DNA from: Micromonospora violae
GTDB lineage: Bacteria; Actinomycetota; Actinomycetes; Mycobacteriales; Micromonosporaceae
Assembly: GCF_004217135.1 (NCBI RefSeq)
Contig: NZ_SHKK01000001.1
Span: forward strand, 2,108,001-2,172,000
DNA length: 64,000 nt
Direction of reading: 5' to 3'
Positions 43,930 to 51,931 of this stretch are shown here, piece after piece. Each line of letters opens with the position of its first letter. The stretch's first letter is position 1. The notes under the pieces were generated by a model. It was not told where the DNA came from. It worked only from the letters and a program-made list of their open reading frames with translations, and ran no database searches. The position numbers were made by a program, and so were the translations under genes.

Positions 43930-44725
43930 CGTGGCGCAGGTAGCCGGCGATCGCCGCGTCGAGCACCTGCGCGCCCGGGCGCGCCCACACCTCGGCGGAG
44001 AAGACCTCCACCTCGATCGGACCGGCGTAACCGGCCGCGTCGACCGCCTCGCGCAACCGGCGCAGCTCGATGCAGCCGTCGCCGGGCAGCGCCCGGCCGA
44101 GCAGCACCCCCTCGGGCAGCGGCGTCACCCAGTCGCAGACCTGGAACGCGGCGATCCACTCACCCGCCCGGGCGATCTGCTCGTACACCGTGTCGTCCCA
44201 CCAGACGTGGTACGCGTCGACGACCACGCCGACCACCGTCGGGTCGAACCGCTCGGCGATGTCCAGCGCCTGGCCGAGGGTGGCGATCACGCACCGATCG
44301 GCGGCGAACATCGGGTGCAGCGGTTCGATGGCCAGGCGCACCCCGGCGGCCTCGGCGTGCGGGGCCAGCTCGCCGATCGCGTCGGCGACCCGACGCCGCG
44401 CCCCGTCGATGTCCCGGCTGCCAGGTGGCAGCCCACCGGAGACCAGCACCAACTCCGGGGCCCCGAGCGCGGCGGCCTCCTCGATGGCCCGCAGGTTCTC
44501 CGCCCACCAGTCGTCGGCGCAGAAGAACCCGCCCCGGCACAGCGACGTGACGGCGAGGCCGGCGTCGCGGACCAGCTTCGCCGAGCGGGCCAGCCCGTAC
44601 TCGGCGACCGGCTCGCGCCACAATCCGATGCCCGGCACGCCGGCCGCCACGCACCCCGCCACCACGTCCGGCAGCGGCCAACCCTGCGCGGTGGCCTGGT
44701 TGAACGAGAACCGGGCGATGCTCAC
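43922..44725 (-). CDS. Xylose-isomerase-like TIM-barrel sugar phosphate isomerase/epimerase
   Basis: 267-aa AP endonuclease 2/xylose isomerase-like TIM barrel. Expected metal ligands lie in LAIEPLHPM (Glu and His), VVDAYHVWWDD (Asp, His), FQVCDW and PIEVEVFS (Glu). FSFNQATAQGWPLPDVVAGC is the first strand-helix. Such enzymes interconvert keto- and aldo-sugars or act on inositol-like compounds. It follows a DUF993 aldolase-like gene and a Gfo/Idh oxidoreductase in the operon. Start GTG 44725 has GGAG 9 bases upstream. Confidence 0.88.
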   Translation of the reverse strand: MSIARFSFNQATAQGWPLPDVVAGCVAAGVPGIGLWREPVAEYGLARSAKLVRDAGLAVTSLCRGGFFCADDWWAENLRAIEEAAALGAPELVLVSGGLPPGSRDIDGARRRVADAIGELAPHAEAAGVRLAIEPLHPMFAADRCVIATLGQALDIAERFDPTVVGVVVDAYHVWWDDTVYEQIARAGEWIAAFQVCDWVTPLPEGVLLGRALPGDGCIELRRLREAVDAAGYAGPIEVEVFSAEVWARPGAQVLDAAIAGYLRHVV

Positions 44726-44781
44726 TGGGCTCGTCTCCGTTCGCGACTGCGGGGCTCGCAAAACCGGCTCACTCCTCGCGC

Positions 44782-45933
44782 TCACTGGGCCACTCCCGCC
44801 ACCGTGAAAATGGCCCGGGCGCGGGCGGCGGCCAAGTCGGCGTCCGGCAGCAGACCGGCCGCGTCGGCCAGGGTGAGCAGCTTCGCGAGGTGCGCCGGTG
44901 ATCGGCCGGACTGCGCGCCTCCGACCATCGTGAAGTGCTCCTGGTGCCCGCCCAGCCAGGCCAGGAACACGATCCCCGTCTTGTAGTGCCAGGTCGGCGC
45001 GGCGAACAGGTGCCGGGCCAGCGGCACGGTGGGTGCGAAGATCTCGTCGTACACCGTCCGGTCCCCCCGGTCCAGGGCGCTCAGCGCGGCGGCGGCGGCC
45101 GGCGCGATGGCCGCGAACACCCCGAGCAGCGCGTCGGAGTGACCCACCTCATCACCCCGGATCAGCTCCGGGTAGTGGAAGTCGTCGCCGGTGTAGAGGC
45201 GTACCCCGGCCGGAAGGCGGCGGCGCAACGCGACCTCCCGGTCGGCGTCCAGCAGTGACACCTTGATGCCGTCCACCCTGGACTGATGCGCCTTGATCAG
45301 CTCGATGACCGTGTCGGCGGCCAGATCCAGGTCGACCGCACCCCAGTAGCCGGTCAACGCCGGATCGAACATCGGGCCCAGCCAGTGCAGCACCACCGGT
45401 TCGTCGGCGGCGCTCAGCAGCTCGTCGTACACCCGCAGGTAGTCCTCCGGGCCACGCGCGGCGGCGGCCAGGTGCCGGCTGCACATCAGCACCGGCCGGG
45501 CACCGGCCGCGCGCACGTCGTCGAACTGCTCGGCGTACGCGGCGGCGACCGCCGCCAGGGTGGCCGGGCCGGCCGGCAGGTGGTCGGTGCCGACCCCGGC
45601 GACGATCCGTCCGCCCACCGCGCGGGCCTCGGCGGCGCTACGCCGAATCAGCTCCCGGGTGGCCGGGTAGTCCAGCCCCATCCCCCGCTGGGCCGTGTCC
45701 ATCGCCTCGGCGACCCCCAGCCCGTACGACCAGAGGTGCCGCCGGAAGGCGAGGGTGCTGTCCCAGTCCACCGCCGCCGGGGCACCCGGCACGTTCTCCG
45801 CCAGCGGGTCGGCGACCACGTGCGCGGCGGCGTACGCGATCCGGCTGGTGGCCGGCGCCGCCGGGCGGTCGAAACCCCCGCCTCCGGCGAGCCGGTGCCG
45901 CCGTCCACCAGGCAGCACCACCTCGGCGGTCAT
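44782..45933 (-). CDS. DUF993 dihydrodipicolinate-synthase-like protein
   Basis: 383-aa protein of the DUF993 family, usually annotated as dihydrodipicolinate synthase family protein. Stretches such as AVDWDSTLAFRRHLWSYGLGVAEAMDTAQRGMGLDY, GVGTDHLPAG, VVLHWLGPMFDPALTGYWG and DGIKVSLLD (with the Lys expected to form the Schiff base) fit a class I aldolase-type TIM barrel. The reaction is unknown; cleavage of a keto-acid sugar derivative is a reasonable guess. It overlaps the Gfo/Idh gene by 4 bases, which ties the two steps together. Confidence 0.88.
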   Translation of the reverse strand: MTAEVVLPGGRRHRLAGGGGFDRPAAPATSRIAYAAAHVVADPLAENVPGAPAAVDWDSTLAFRRHLWSYGLGVAEAMDTAQRGMGLDYPATRELIRRSAAEARAVGGRIVAGVGTDHLPAGPATLAAVAAAYAEQFDDVRAAGARPVLMCSRHLAAAARGPEDYLRVYDELLSAADEPVVLHWLGPMFDPALTGYWGAVDLDLAADTVIELIKAHQSRVDGIKVSLLDADREVALRRRLPAGVRLYTGDDFHYPELIRGDEVGHSDALLGVFAAIAPAAAAALSALDRGDRTVYDEIFAPTVPLARHLFAAPTWHYKTGIVFLAWLGGHQEHFTMVGGAQSGRSPAHLAKLLTLADAAGLLPDADLAAARARAIFTVAGVAQ

Positions 45934-47081
45934 GAGCGCAGCTCCGGCACCTCGACCCGACCACCCTCACGGGCCGAGCGCAGCCCCAGCTCGGCGAGCT
46001 GCACCCCGCGCGCGCCGGCCAGGAAGTCCCACCGGAACGGCTCGCCGGCCACGACGTGCCGCAGGTACGCCTCCCACTGCACCTTGAAGCCGTTGTCGAA
46101 GTCCTCGTTGTCGGGCACCTCGGCCCACTGGGCGCGGAAGTCCTCGGTGACCGGCAGGTCCGGGTTCCACACCGGCTTCGGGGTGACCGCCCGGTGCTGC
46201 ACCCGGCACGTGCGCAGGCCGGCGATCGCGCTGCCCTCGGTGCCGTCGACCTGGAACTCCACCAGCTCGTCGCGGTACACCCGCACGGTCCACGACGAGT
46301 TGATCTGCGCGATCACCCCGCCGTCGAGCTCGAAGGTGGCGTACGCGGCGTCGTCGGCGGTGGCGGCGTACGCGTGGCCGGCCTCGTCGACCCGTTCGGG
46401 CATGTGGGTGGCGATCACGCAGGAGACGGCCGTGACCCGGCCGAACAGCTCCTCCAGCACGTAGTGCCAGTGCGGGAACATGTCGACCACGATGCCGCCG
46501 CCGTCTTCGGCCCGGTAGTTCCACGACGGTCGCTGGGCGGGCTGCCAGTCGCCCTCGAACACCCAGTACCCGAACTCGCCGCGCACCGACAGGATCCGGC
46601 CGAAGAAGCCGCCGTCGACGAGGCGCTTGAGCTTGCGCAGACCGGGCAGGAAGAGCTTGTCCTGCACCACACCGGTCCGTACGCCGGCCGCGTCCGCCGC
46701 CCGGGCCAGGTCGAGCGCTGCCGCGGTGTCCTCCGCGAGGGGCTTCTCCGTGTAGATGTGCTTGCCGGCCTCGATGGCCTGCCGGATCGCCTTCTCCCGC
46801 TGCTGGGTGACCTGCGCGTCGAAGTAGATCTCGACGTCGTCGCGGGCCAGCGCGGAGGTCAGGTCGGTGGTCCAGTCGGTCAGGCCGTGCCGCGCGGCGA
46901 TCTCCCGGAGCTTCGTCTCGTTGCGCCCGACCAGGACCGGTTCCGGCCAGATGGTGGTGCCGTCGGCCAACGCCACACCGCCGGATTCGCGGATGGCCAG
47001 CAGTGACCGGACAAGGTGCTGCCGGTAGCCCATCCGTCCGGTCACGCCGTTGACGATGATGCCGATCGACCTGCGGGTCAT
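45930..47081 (-). CDS. Gfo/Idh/MocA family oxidoreductase
   Basis: 383-aa NAD(P)-dependent sugar or polyol dehydrogenase. The Rossmann region is SIGIIVNGVTGRMGYRQHL, and IEAGKHIYTEKPLAED has the EKP motif with the catalytic Lys. The C-terminal alpha/beta domain has GGIVVDMFPHWHYVLEELFG with the conserved His-x-x-His-like active-site helix. It probably oxidises a ring hydroxyl of the imported compound to a keto group. ATG 47081 is preceded by GGAAGGA. It lies between the transporter genes and the DUF993 gene. Confidence 0.9.
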   Translation of the reverse strand: MTRRSIGIIVNGVTGRMGYRQHLVRSLLAIRESGGVALADGTTIWPEPVLVGRNETKLREIAARHGLTDWTTDLTSALARDDVEIYFDAQVTQQREKAIRQAIEAGKHIYTEKPLAEDTAAALDLARAADAAGVRTGVVQDKLFLPGLRKLKRLVDGGFFGRILSVRGEFGYWVFEGDWQPAQRPSWNYRAEDGGGIVVDMFPHWHYVLEELFGRVTAVSCVIATHMPERVDEAGHAYAATADDAAYATFELDGGVIAQINSSWTVRVYRDELVEFQVDGTEGSAIAGLRTCRVQHRAVTPKPVWNPDLPVTEDFRAQWAEVPDNEDFDNGFKVQWEAYLRHVVAGEPFRWDFLAGARGVQLAELGLRSAREGGRVEVPELRS

Positions 47082-47119
47082 GGTGTTCCTTCCGTCGTGC
47101 TGGTCGTGCCGATTCGCGC

Positions 47120-47914
47120 TCAGTGGTTGGCGGCCGCGCTGCCGAGCAACCCACGCAGGTCGGTGGCGAGCCGGTCGAAGCGGGGATCCGACATCACCGA
47201 CGCGTAGTCGCGGTGCGCCGGCAGCTCGACCGGGAAGGTGCGGATGATCCGGCCGGGCCGGGGACTCATCACCACGACCCGGGTGCCGAGGAAGACCGCC
47301 TCGGCGATGGAGTGGGTGACCAGCACCACGGTGGTCCCGGTCTCCCGCCAGATCCGGTGCAGCTCGGCGTTCATCTGCTCCCGGGTCAGCGCGTCGAGGG
47401 CACCGAACGGCTCGTCCATGAGCAGCACCGGCGGGGAGTGCAGCAGCGCGCGGCACAGCGCCACCCGCTGCTGCATGCCGCCGGACAGCTCGTGTGGCAA
47501 CGCCTTCTCGAAACCGGTCAGGCCGGTCATCTCGATCAGCTCGTCGGCGCGGCGGGCCGCCTGCGCCCGGTCCATGCCGCGCATCTCGGCCTGGAGCAGG
47601 ATGTTGGCTCGGGCGCCGCGCCACTGGAGCAGGGCGGCCTTCTGGAAGACGAAGCCGATGTTCTTCTGTGGGCCGCGCACCGGGCGCTCCAGCAGCGACA
47701 CCTCACCGCTGGTCGGCGTGACCAACCCCGCGACGATCTTCAGGAGGGTGGACTTGCCACAGCCGGACGGGCCGACGATCGTGACGAACTCGCCCGGCTC
47801 GATGGCGAGCGACACGTCCTGAAGCGCGGTGGTCTGCGTCCGTCGGGTGGTGAACCGGACGGTCAGCCGGGACATCCCGATGGCGGTGCCGGTGGCGGCC
47901 GGCGCGGCGGTCAC
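47120..47914 (-). CDS. ABC transporter ATP-binding protein (SsuB/TauB type)
   Basis: 264-aa ATPase. Walker A GPSGCGKST near residue 48, Q-loop GFVFQKAALLQW, signature LSGGMQQRVALCRAL, Walker B VLLMDEPFGALD and the switch His in LVTHSIAEAV. The family energises importers for sulfonates, nitrate, pyrimidine precursors and other small molecules. It lies 4 bases after the binding-protein gene's stop codon. The ligand cannot be told from this subunit. Confidence 0.92.
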   Translation of the reverse strand: MTAAPAATGTAIGMSRLTVRFTTRRTQTTALQDVSLAIEPGEFVTIVGPSGCGKSTLLKIVAGLVTPTSGEVSLLERPVRGPQKNIGFVFQKAALLQWRGARANILLQAEMRGMDRAQAARRADELIEMTGLTGFEKALPHELSGGMQQRVALCRALLHSPPVLLMDEPFGALDALTREQMNAELHRIWRETGTTVVLVTHSIAEAVFLGTRVVVMSPRPGRIIRTFPVELPAHRDYASVMSDPRFDRLATDLRGLLGSAAANH

Positions 47915-47918
47915 CGGG

Positions 47919-48923
47919 TCACCCCTGCGCCGCGTACGAGGAGTCCCAGTACGCGCTGGGCGCGCCCGGGTCCTTCAGTTCGGCGTAGCGGGACATCAGG
48001 TCGATGGTCTCGGTCCACTGCGCCTCGGTGTTCACTCCGGGTGGGCCGTCCGCGCCGAGCAACGGCAGGTTGAGGGTGAGCTGCTTGGTGAGCACCTCAG
48101 GGGCCGGCTCGTTCTCGGCCAGGGCGGCCATCGCGCTCACCGCGCCGGCCGGGTCCCGGGCGGCGTCGGCCCAGGACTTCTGGGTGGCGCGGACGAACTT
48201 GCGCGCCAGCTCCGGGTCCTTCTGCAGGGTCTGGGTGTTGGCGATCAGACCGGTGCCGAGCAGGTTCATCCCGTAGTCGGCGAAGAGCAGCACGTCGACC
48301 TTCTTGCCGGTCTTGCTCTCGATGGTGGGCGCCTGGTCGTGGAAGAAGCCCATGATGGCGTCGACCCTGCCTTCGGCCAGCGCGGCGATCTTGCCGGCGG
48401 CGTCGACGTTGACCACCTTGACGTCGTCCTTCTTGAGGCCGTTCTTCTCCAGCCAGGCCGGGAAGGTGGCGTAGAGGGCGTCGCCGGGGGTGCCGCCGAC
48501 GGTCTTGCCCTTGAGGTCGGCCGGGGTCGTGATGTTCTCCTCGGTGAAGAACTCCACCGAGGACGGCCCCTTCTCCAGGTACGCGCCGAGGCTGCGCACC
48601 GGCATCCCGCTGGCCACCGACTTGAGCAGCACCGGGCTGTCGGCCCAGCCGAAGTCGGTCTGCTTCTGGGCGACCTGCTTGACCGTGTTGCCCGAGCCGT
48701 TGCCGGGCAGGATCTTCAGGTCGATGCCCTCGGCGGAGTAGTAGCCCTTCTGCAGGCCGTAGTAGAACGGCGCGTGCTCGCCGTAGGGCACCCAGTTGAG
48801 GGTGAGGGTGACCTGCTTGCTGCCGTCGGCGTTGGTGCTGCCGGCGGAGTCGTCCCCACCGCAGCCGGTCGCGGCGAGCAGCAGGGCGGCGGTGGCCAGG
48901 ATGGTGGTGGCGGTGCGTTTCAT
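47919..48923 (-). CDS. NMT1/SsuA-type substrate-binding lipoprotein
   Basis: 334-aa lipoprotein. The signal peptide ends in the lipobox AATGC near residue 19, followed by a flexible GGDDSAGS linker. LTLNWVPYGEHAPFYYGLQKGYY is typical of NMT1/THI5-like proteins, then FGWADSPVLLKS, ADLKGKTVGGTPGDALY and IMGFFHDQAPTIE. These proteins bind pyrimidine precursors, aromatic acids, sulfonates or riboflavin rather than ordinary sugars. That contrasts with the sugar-type enzymes in the operon and is a clue that the substrate may be an unusual compound. Confidence 0.9.
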   Translation of the reverse strand: MKRTATTILATAALLLAATGCGGDDSAGSTNADGSKQVTLTLNWVPYGEHAPFYYGLQKGYYSAEGIDLKILPGNGSGNTVKQVAQKQTDFGWADSPVLLKSVASGMPVRSLGAYLEKGPSSVEFFTEENITTPADLKGKTVGGTPGDALYATFPAWLEKNGLKKDDVKVVNVDAAGKIAALAEGRVDAIMGFFHDQAPTIESKTGKKVDVLLFADYGMNLLGTGLIANTQTLQKDPELARKFVRATQKSWADAARDPAGAVSAMAALAENEPAPEVLTKQLTLNLPLLGADGPPGVNTEAQWTETIDLMSRYAELKDPGAPSAYWDSSYAAQG

Positions 48924-48946
48924 CGGTGCCTCCGTGATGGGGTCGG

Positions 48947-49852
48947 TCAGGAGGTGGTGAGGGACACGCCGGCCCGGCGGCTGGCGTGCCACGGGATGAG
49001 CAGTGCCTCGGCGATCTCGACCAGGACGAACAGGACGATGCCGATGGCGGACATCAGGATCAGGTCGGCGAACAGCAGCGGGGCGTCGAGGTTGCCGTTG
49101 GCCAGCAACAGGACGTAGCCGAGCCCTTCGCTGGCGCCGACGAACTCACCGACCACGGCGCCGACCACGGCGAGGGTGACGGCCACCTTCAGGCCGGCCA
49201 TCAGGTGCGGCAACGCGTTCGGGAAGCGGATCTTGCGGAAGGTGCGCCACGGCCCGGCGCCCATCGTGGCGGCGAGGTCGAGCAGTTCCGGGTCGGTGGA
49301 GCGCAGCCCGGCCACTCCGGAGATGACCACCGGGAAGAAGGCGATGAGCACCGCCAGGATGATCTTCGGGGTGAGGCCGAGCCCGAACCAGACCACCAGC
49401 AGCGGCGCGATGGCGATCTTCGGGATGACCTGTGCGAACAGGACGATCGGGTAGAGCGCCTTGTCCAGGGTGCGCGAGTAGGCGATGGCGACCGCGGTGA
49501 CCAGCCCCAGCGCGGCTGCCAGCACGAAGCCGAGGACTGTCTCGTAGAGGGTGACCAGGGTGTGCCGGGCCAACTCGGACCACTGGGTGGTCATCGTTTC
49601 CCAGACCTGGCCGGGGGTGGGCACCAGGTAGTTCGGGACGTACTCCCGGGCCGCCACGAACCACCAGGCGGCGAAGAAGACCGCGAGCACCAGCGCCGGG
49701 CGCCAGAGCGAGTCGGCGAACGCCACCGCCCGGCGACCGATCGTCGGACGTGGTGGACGGACACGGCCGGGTGACGACGCCACCACCGTGGATGATGCCG
49801 CGCCATCGACGGGGGCCTGCCGGCCCGCCGTGTCCAGAGAGTTCTCGGTCAC
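48947..49852 (-). CDS. ABC transporter permease (SsuC/TauC type)
   Basis: 301-aa membrane subunit with about six helices. The EAA loop is LLDLAATMGAGPWRTFRKIRFPNALP near residue 195, then VAVTLAVVGAVVGEFVGASEGLGYVLLL. A 45-residue polar N-terminus precedes the first helix. I chose GTG 49852 because AGGAGG is 6 bases upstream; a longer in-frame opening to 49882 has no such site. It is first in the seven-gene operon, with a LacI-boxed promoter. Confidence 0.92.
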   Translation of the reverse strand: MTENSLDTAGRQAPVDGAASSTVVASSPGRVRPPRPTIGRRAVAFADSLWRPALVLAVFFAAWWFVAAREYVPNYLVPTPGQVWETMTTQWSELARHTLVTLYETVLGFVLAAALGLVTAVAIAYSRTLDKALYPIVLFAQVIPKIAIAPLLVVWFGLGLTPKIILAVLIAFFPVVISGVAGLRSTDPELLDLAATMGAGPWRTFRKIRFPNALPHLMAGLKVAVTLAVVGAVVGEFVGASEGLGYVLLLANGNLDAPLLFADLILMSAIGIVLFVLVEIAEALLIPWHASRRAGVSLTTS

Positions 49853-49910
49853 GCGGAACCTCCTCGGGGCCCGGCACGACACCCGGGAACCGGGCCGGTC
49901 GGCGGATCAG

Positions 49911-49967
49911 GCAAACGCTTTCCTGGGAGCGTAGGCGGCCCCCTCACGCCGGGGCAAGGCCTTTCCT
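49911..49967 (-). promoter_or_regulatory. Promoter of the seven-gene operon with two LacI-like boxes
   Basis: On the minus strand, -35 TTGCCC (49952-49957), 18 bases, then -10 TACGCT (49928-49933). Two related boxes flank them: AGGAAAGGCCTTGCC (about 49953-49967) over the -35, and AGGAAAGCGTTTGCC (about 49910-49924) at the expected start of transcription. Both resemble operators of LacI-family proteins, and a lacI gene lies 1 kb away. Confidence 0.6.
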
Positions 49968-50007
49968 CGATCTATTCGTCCATTGCCGACCAGCGCGACA
50001 CGCGACG

Positions 50008-50730
50008 TCAGCCGGCGGCCGGGTAGGTGTCGAGGAGCCCACACATGCCCAGCCGGCCGCGCTCGACCGGCTCGTGCACCGCGTACACCCCGGCGTCGCC
50101 CAGGTGCCCGGGATCGCCCCGCCCCAGCGCGTCGAGCTGCTCGGCGGTGTCGGCGGCGGCACGACCCGCGCCGACCTCCCACCGCTGCCGCCACCGCGTC
50201 ACCAACGGCTGGCGCAGCGCCATCGCGGCGGCGTGGAAGGCGACCAGCGCCGCCGGCCCGCCGGACCGCAGCGCCTGGAAGCCGGTCACCGCCAGATCCC
50301 GCCTGCGGTACGCGGCGTGCACGTCCGCGCCCGGCGCTCCCCCGTCGGGCAACGCCGCCGCCGCGGCGTACGCGGCCGGATCGGCCAGCACCTCGGGCGG
50401 GAAGGTCAGCACCGCGTCGCCGGCCTCGGGCAGCCCGCTGTTCTGCATGAGCACCACGATGGTCAGCCCGCCACCGTTCACCAGGCGGTGCACCGTGCCC
50501 GGCTCGAACCAGACCACCACCCCCGGCCGCAGCGGCGTCTCCCGGAAGCCGGTCATGGTCAGGGTCTGCACCGCACCCTCGCCGCCGGTCACCACGTACC
50601 CCTCGGTGCAGCACAGGTGCACGTGCGGAGTGCCGCCGACCAGGCCGTCCGAGGCCACCGTGTCGTAGACGCGCAGCTGGGAGACCCCGATCCCGCCGGG
50701 CAGTGGCGCCGGCCGCTCAGGCATCGACAT
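50008..50730 (-). CDS. Cupin-domain protein
   Basis: 240-aa protein with one cupin barrel in the first half: THVHL-type metal motif (GGTPHVHLCCTEGYVVTGGEG) and the second motif WFEPGTVHRLVNGGG. The C-terminal half is helical and Ala/Arg-rich. It may be a sugar isomerase, dioxygenase or sensor. It is divergent from the LacI gene with a shared box between, and transcribed toward the ABC operon, which suggests a part in the same pathway. Two ATG codons, 50730 and 50724, could both serve as start. Confidence 0.8.
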   Translation of the reverse strand: MSMPERPAPLPGGIGVSQLRVYDTVASDGLVGGTPHVHLCCTEGYVVTGGEGAVQTLTMTGFRETPLRPGVVVWFEPGTVHRLVNGGGLTIVVLMQNSGLPEAGDAVLTFPPEVLADPAAYAAAAALPDGGAPGADVHAAYRRRDLAVTGFQALRSGGPAALVAFHAAAMALRQPLVTRWRQRWEVGAGRAAADTAEQLDALGRGDPGHLGDAGVYAVHEPVERGRLGMCGLLDTYPAAG

Positions 50731-50785
50731 ACTCGTCGAGGTGAGGTACCGCGAAGCGATCGGACACGGCCGGGCCTCCCTGCGG

Positions 50786-50797
50786 GAAAGGGCTTTC
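50786..50797. promoter_or_regulatory. LacI-type box between cupin and lacI genes
   Basis: GAAAGGGCTTTC (50786-50797) is an inverted repeat with one mismatch at its centre. It lies 8 bases before a -10-like TACGGT (50805-50810) pointing to the LacI gene. It resembles the two boxes at 49910-49967, suggesting that one repressor serves the whole locus and itself. Confidence 0.6.
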
Positions 50798-50860
50798 TCT
50801 GCGGTACGGTGACGCTAGCCGGCACGACGAAACGCCGTCAACAGATCGAGGGGGCGGGCC

Positions 50861-51931
50861 ATGGCGACCCTGTCCGATGTGGCCCGTCGAGCGGGCGTCT
50901 CACCCGCCACCGCATCCCGCGTCATCAACGGCAGCAGCAAGCCGGTCACCGACGAGCTGCGCGAACGGGTGCTCGCCGCCGTCGCCGAGTTGCAGTACGT
51001 GCCGAACGCGCACGCCCAACTGCTGGCCCGCTCGCACCGCAGCGCGGTCGGCGTGATCGTGCACGACGTCTCCGATCCGTACTTCGCCGAGATCACCCGA
51101 GGGCTGCAACGGGTCGCCACCGACCAGGGCCGGCTGCTGATGATCTGCAACAGCTACCGGGACCCGGACCGCGAGTTGGAGTACGTGGAGCTGCTGCGCG
51201 GCCACCAGGTGGCGGCGCTGATCCTGGCCGGCTCGGGCTACCACGACGAGGCGTTCACCCGGCAGCTCAACGAGAAGCTGGCCGCGTACGAGGCCAGCGG
51301 TGGGCGGGTGGCGGTGATCGGCCGGCACGAGCACTCCGGTGACGCGGTGATGCCGGACAACCGCGCCGGCGGTTACCTCGCCGGGCGGGAGCTGTGCGGT
51401 CTGGGGCACCGGATGATCGGGGTGGTCGCCGGCCCCCGGATCCTGACCACCACGACCGACCGACTGGCCGGCCTCCGCCAGGCCCTCATCGAGCAGGGCC
51501 GCGAGCTGCCCGAACGACGCATCCGGTACGCGGAGTTCGACCGCGACGGCGGCGCCGAGGCCACCGCCCGACTGCTCGACGCCGACCCGGGTCTGACCGC
51601 GATCGTGGCGCTCAACGACTCGATGGCGATCGGCGCGCTCGCCACCCTGCGCGCGCGTGGGCTGGCGGTGCCGCAGCAACTGTCGGTGGTGGGTTTCGAC
51701 GACATGCCGATCGCCCGGGACGTGACCCCGGCGCTGACCACCGTACGACTGCCCCTGGTCGAGATGGGAGTGCGAGCGATGTCCCTGGTGCTCGGCGTCG
51801 GGACACCGACGCCCCGGGTGGAGGTGCTGCCCGCCGAGTTGGTCCGCCGCGACACCGCCGGTCCCGTCCCACGGTCCACCCGCACCACCGCGGGTTCCGC
51901 ACCGCGCGCGCGGCGAGGTGCCACCTCATGA
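50861..51931 (+). CDS. LacI family transcriptional repressor
   Basis: 356-aa regulator. The N-terminal helix-turn-helix and hinge are ATLSDVARRAGVSPATASRVINGSSKPV, then LQYVPNAHAQLLARS. The periplasmic-binding-fold effector domain runs from about 62 (AVGVIVHDVSDPYFAEITRGL, IVALNDSMAIGAL, VVGFDDMPIARDVTPALTTVRLP). It probably represses the cupin gene, itself and the minus-strand operon through GAAAG/CTTTC-type boxes. Its last codons overlap the start of a kinase-fold gene, so repressor and kinase are co-expressed. Confidence 0.93.
   Translation: MATLSDVARRAGVSPATASRVINGSSKPVTDELRERVLAAVAELQYVPNAHAQLLARSHRSAVGVIVHDVSDPYFAEITRGLQRVATDQGRLLMICNSYRDPDRELEYVELLRGHQVAALILAGSGYHDEAFTRQLNEKLAAYEASGGRVAVIGRHEHSGDAVMPDNRAGGYLAGRELCGLGHRMIGVVAGPRILTTTTDRLAGLRQALIEQGRELPERRIRYAEFDRDGGAEATARLLDADPGLTAIVALNDSMAIGALATLRARGLAVPQQLSVVGFDDMPIARDVTPALTTVRLPLVEMGVRAMSLVLGVGTPTPRVEVLPAELVRRDTAGPVPRSTRTTAGSAPRARRGATS

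Noticed and set aside
44721..44800. Repeated GCTCACTGGGC motif near the isomerase start
   Set aside because: Two short copies about 60 bases apart without symmetry or promoter relation; could be chance.
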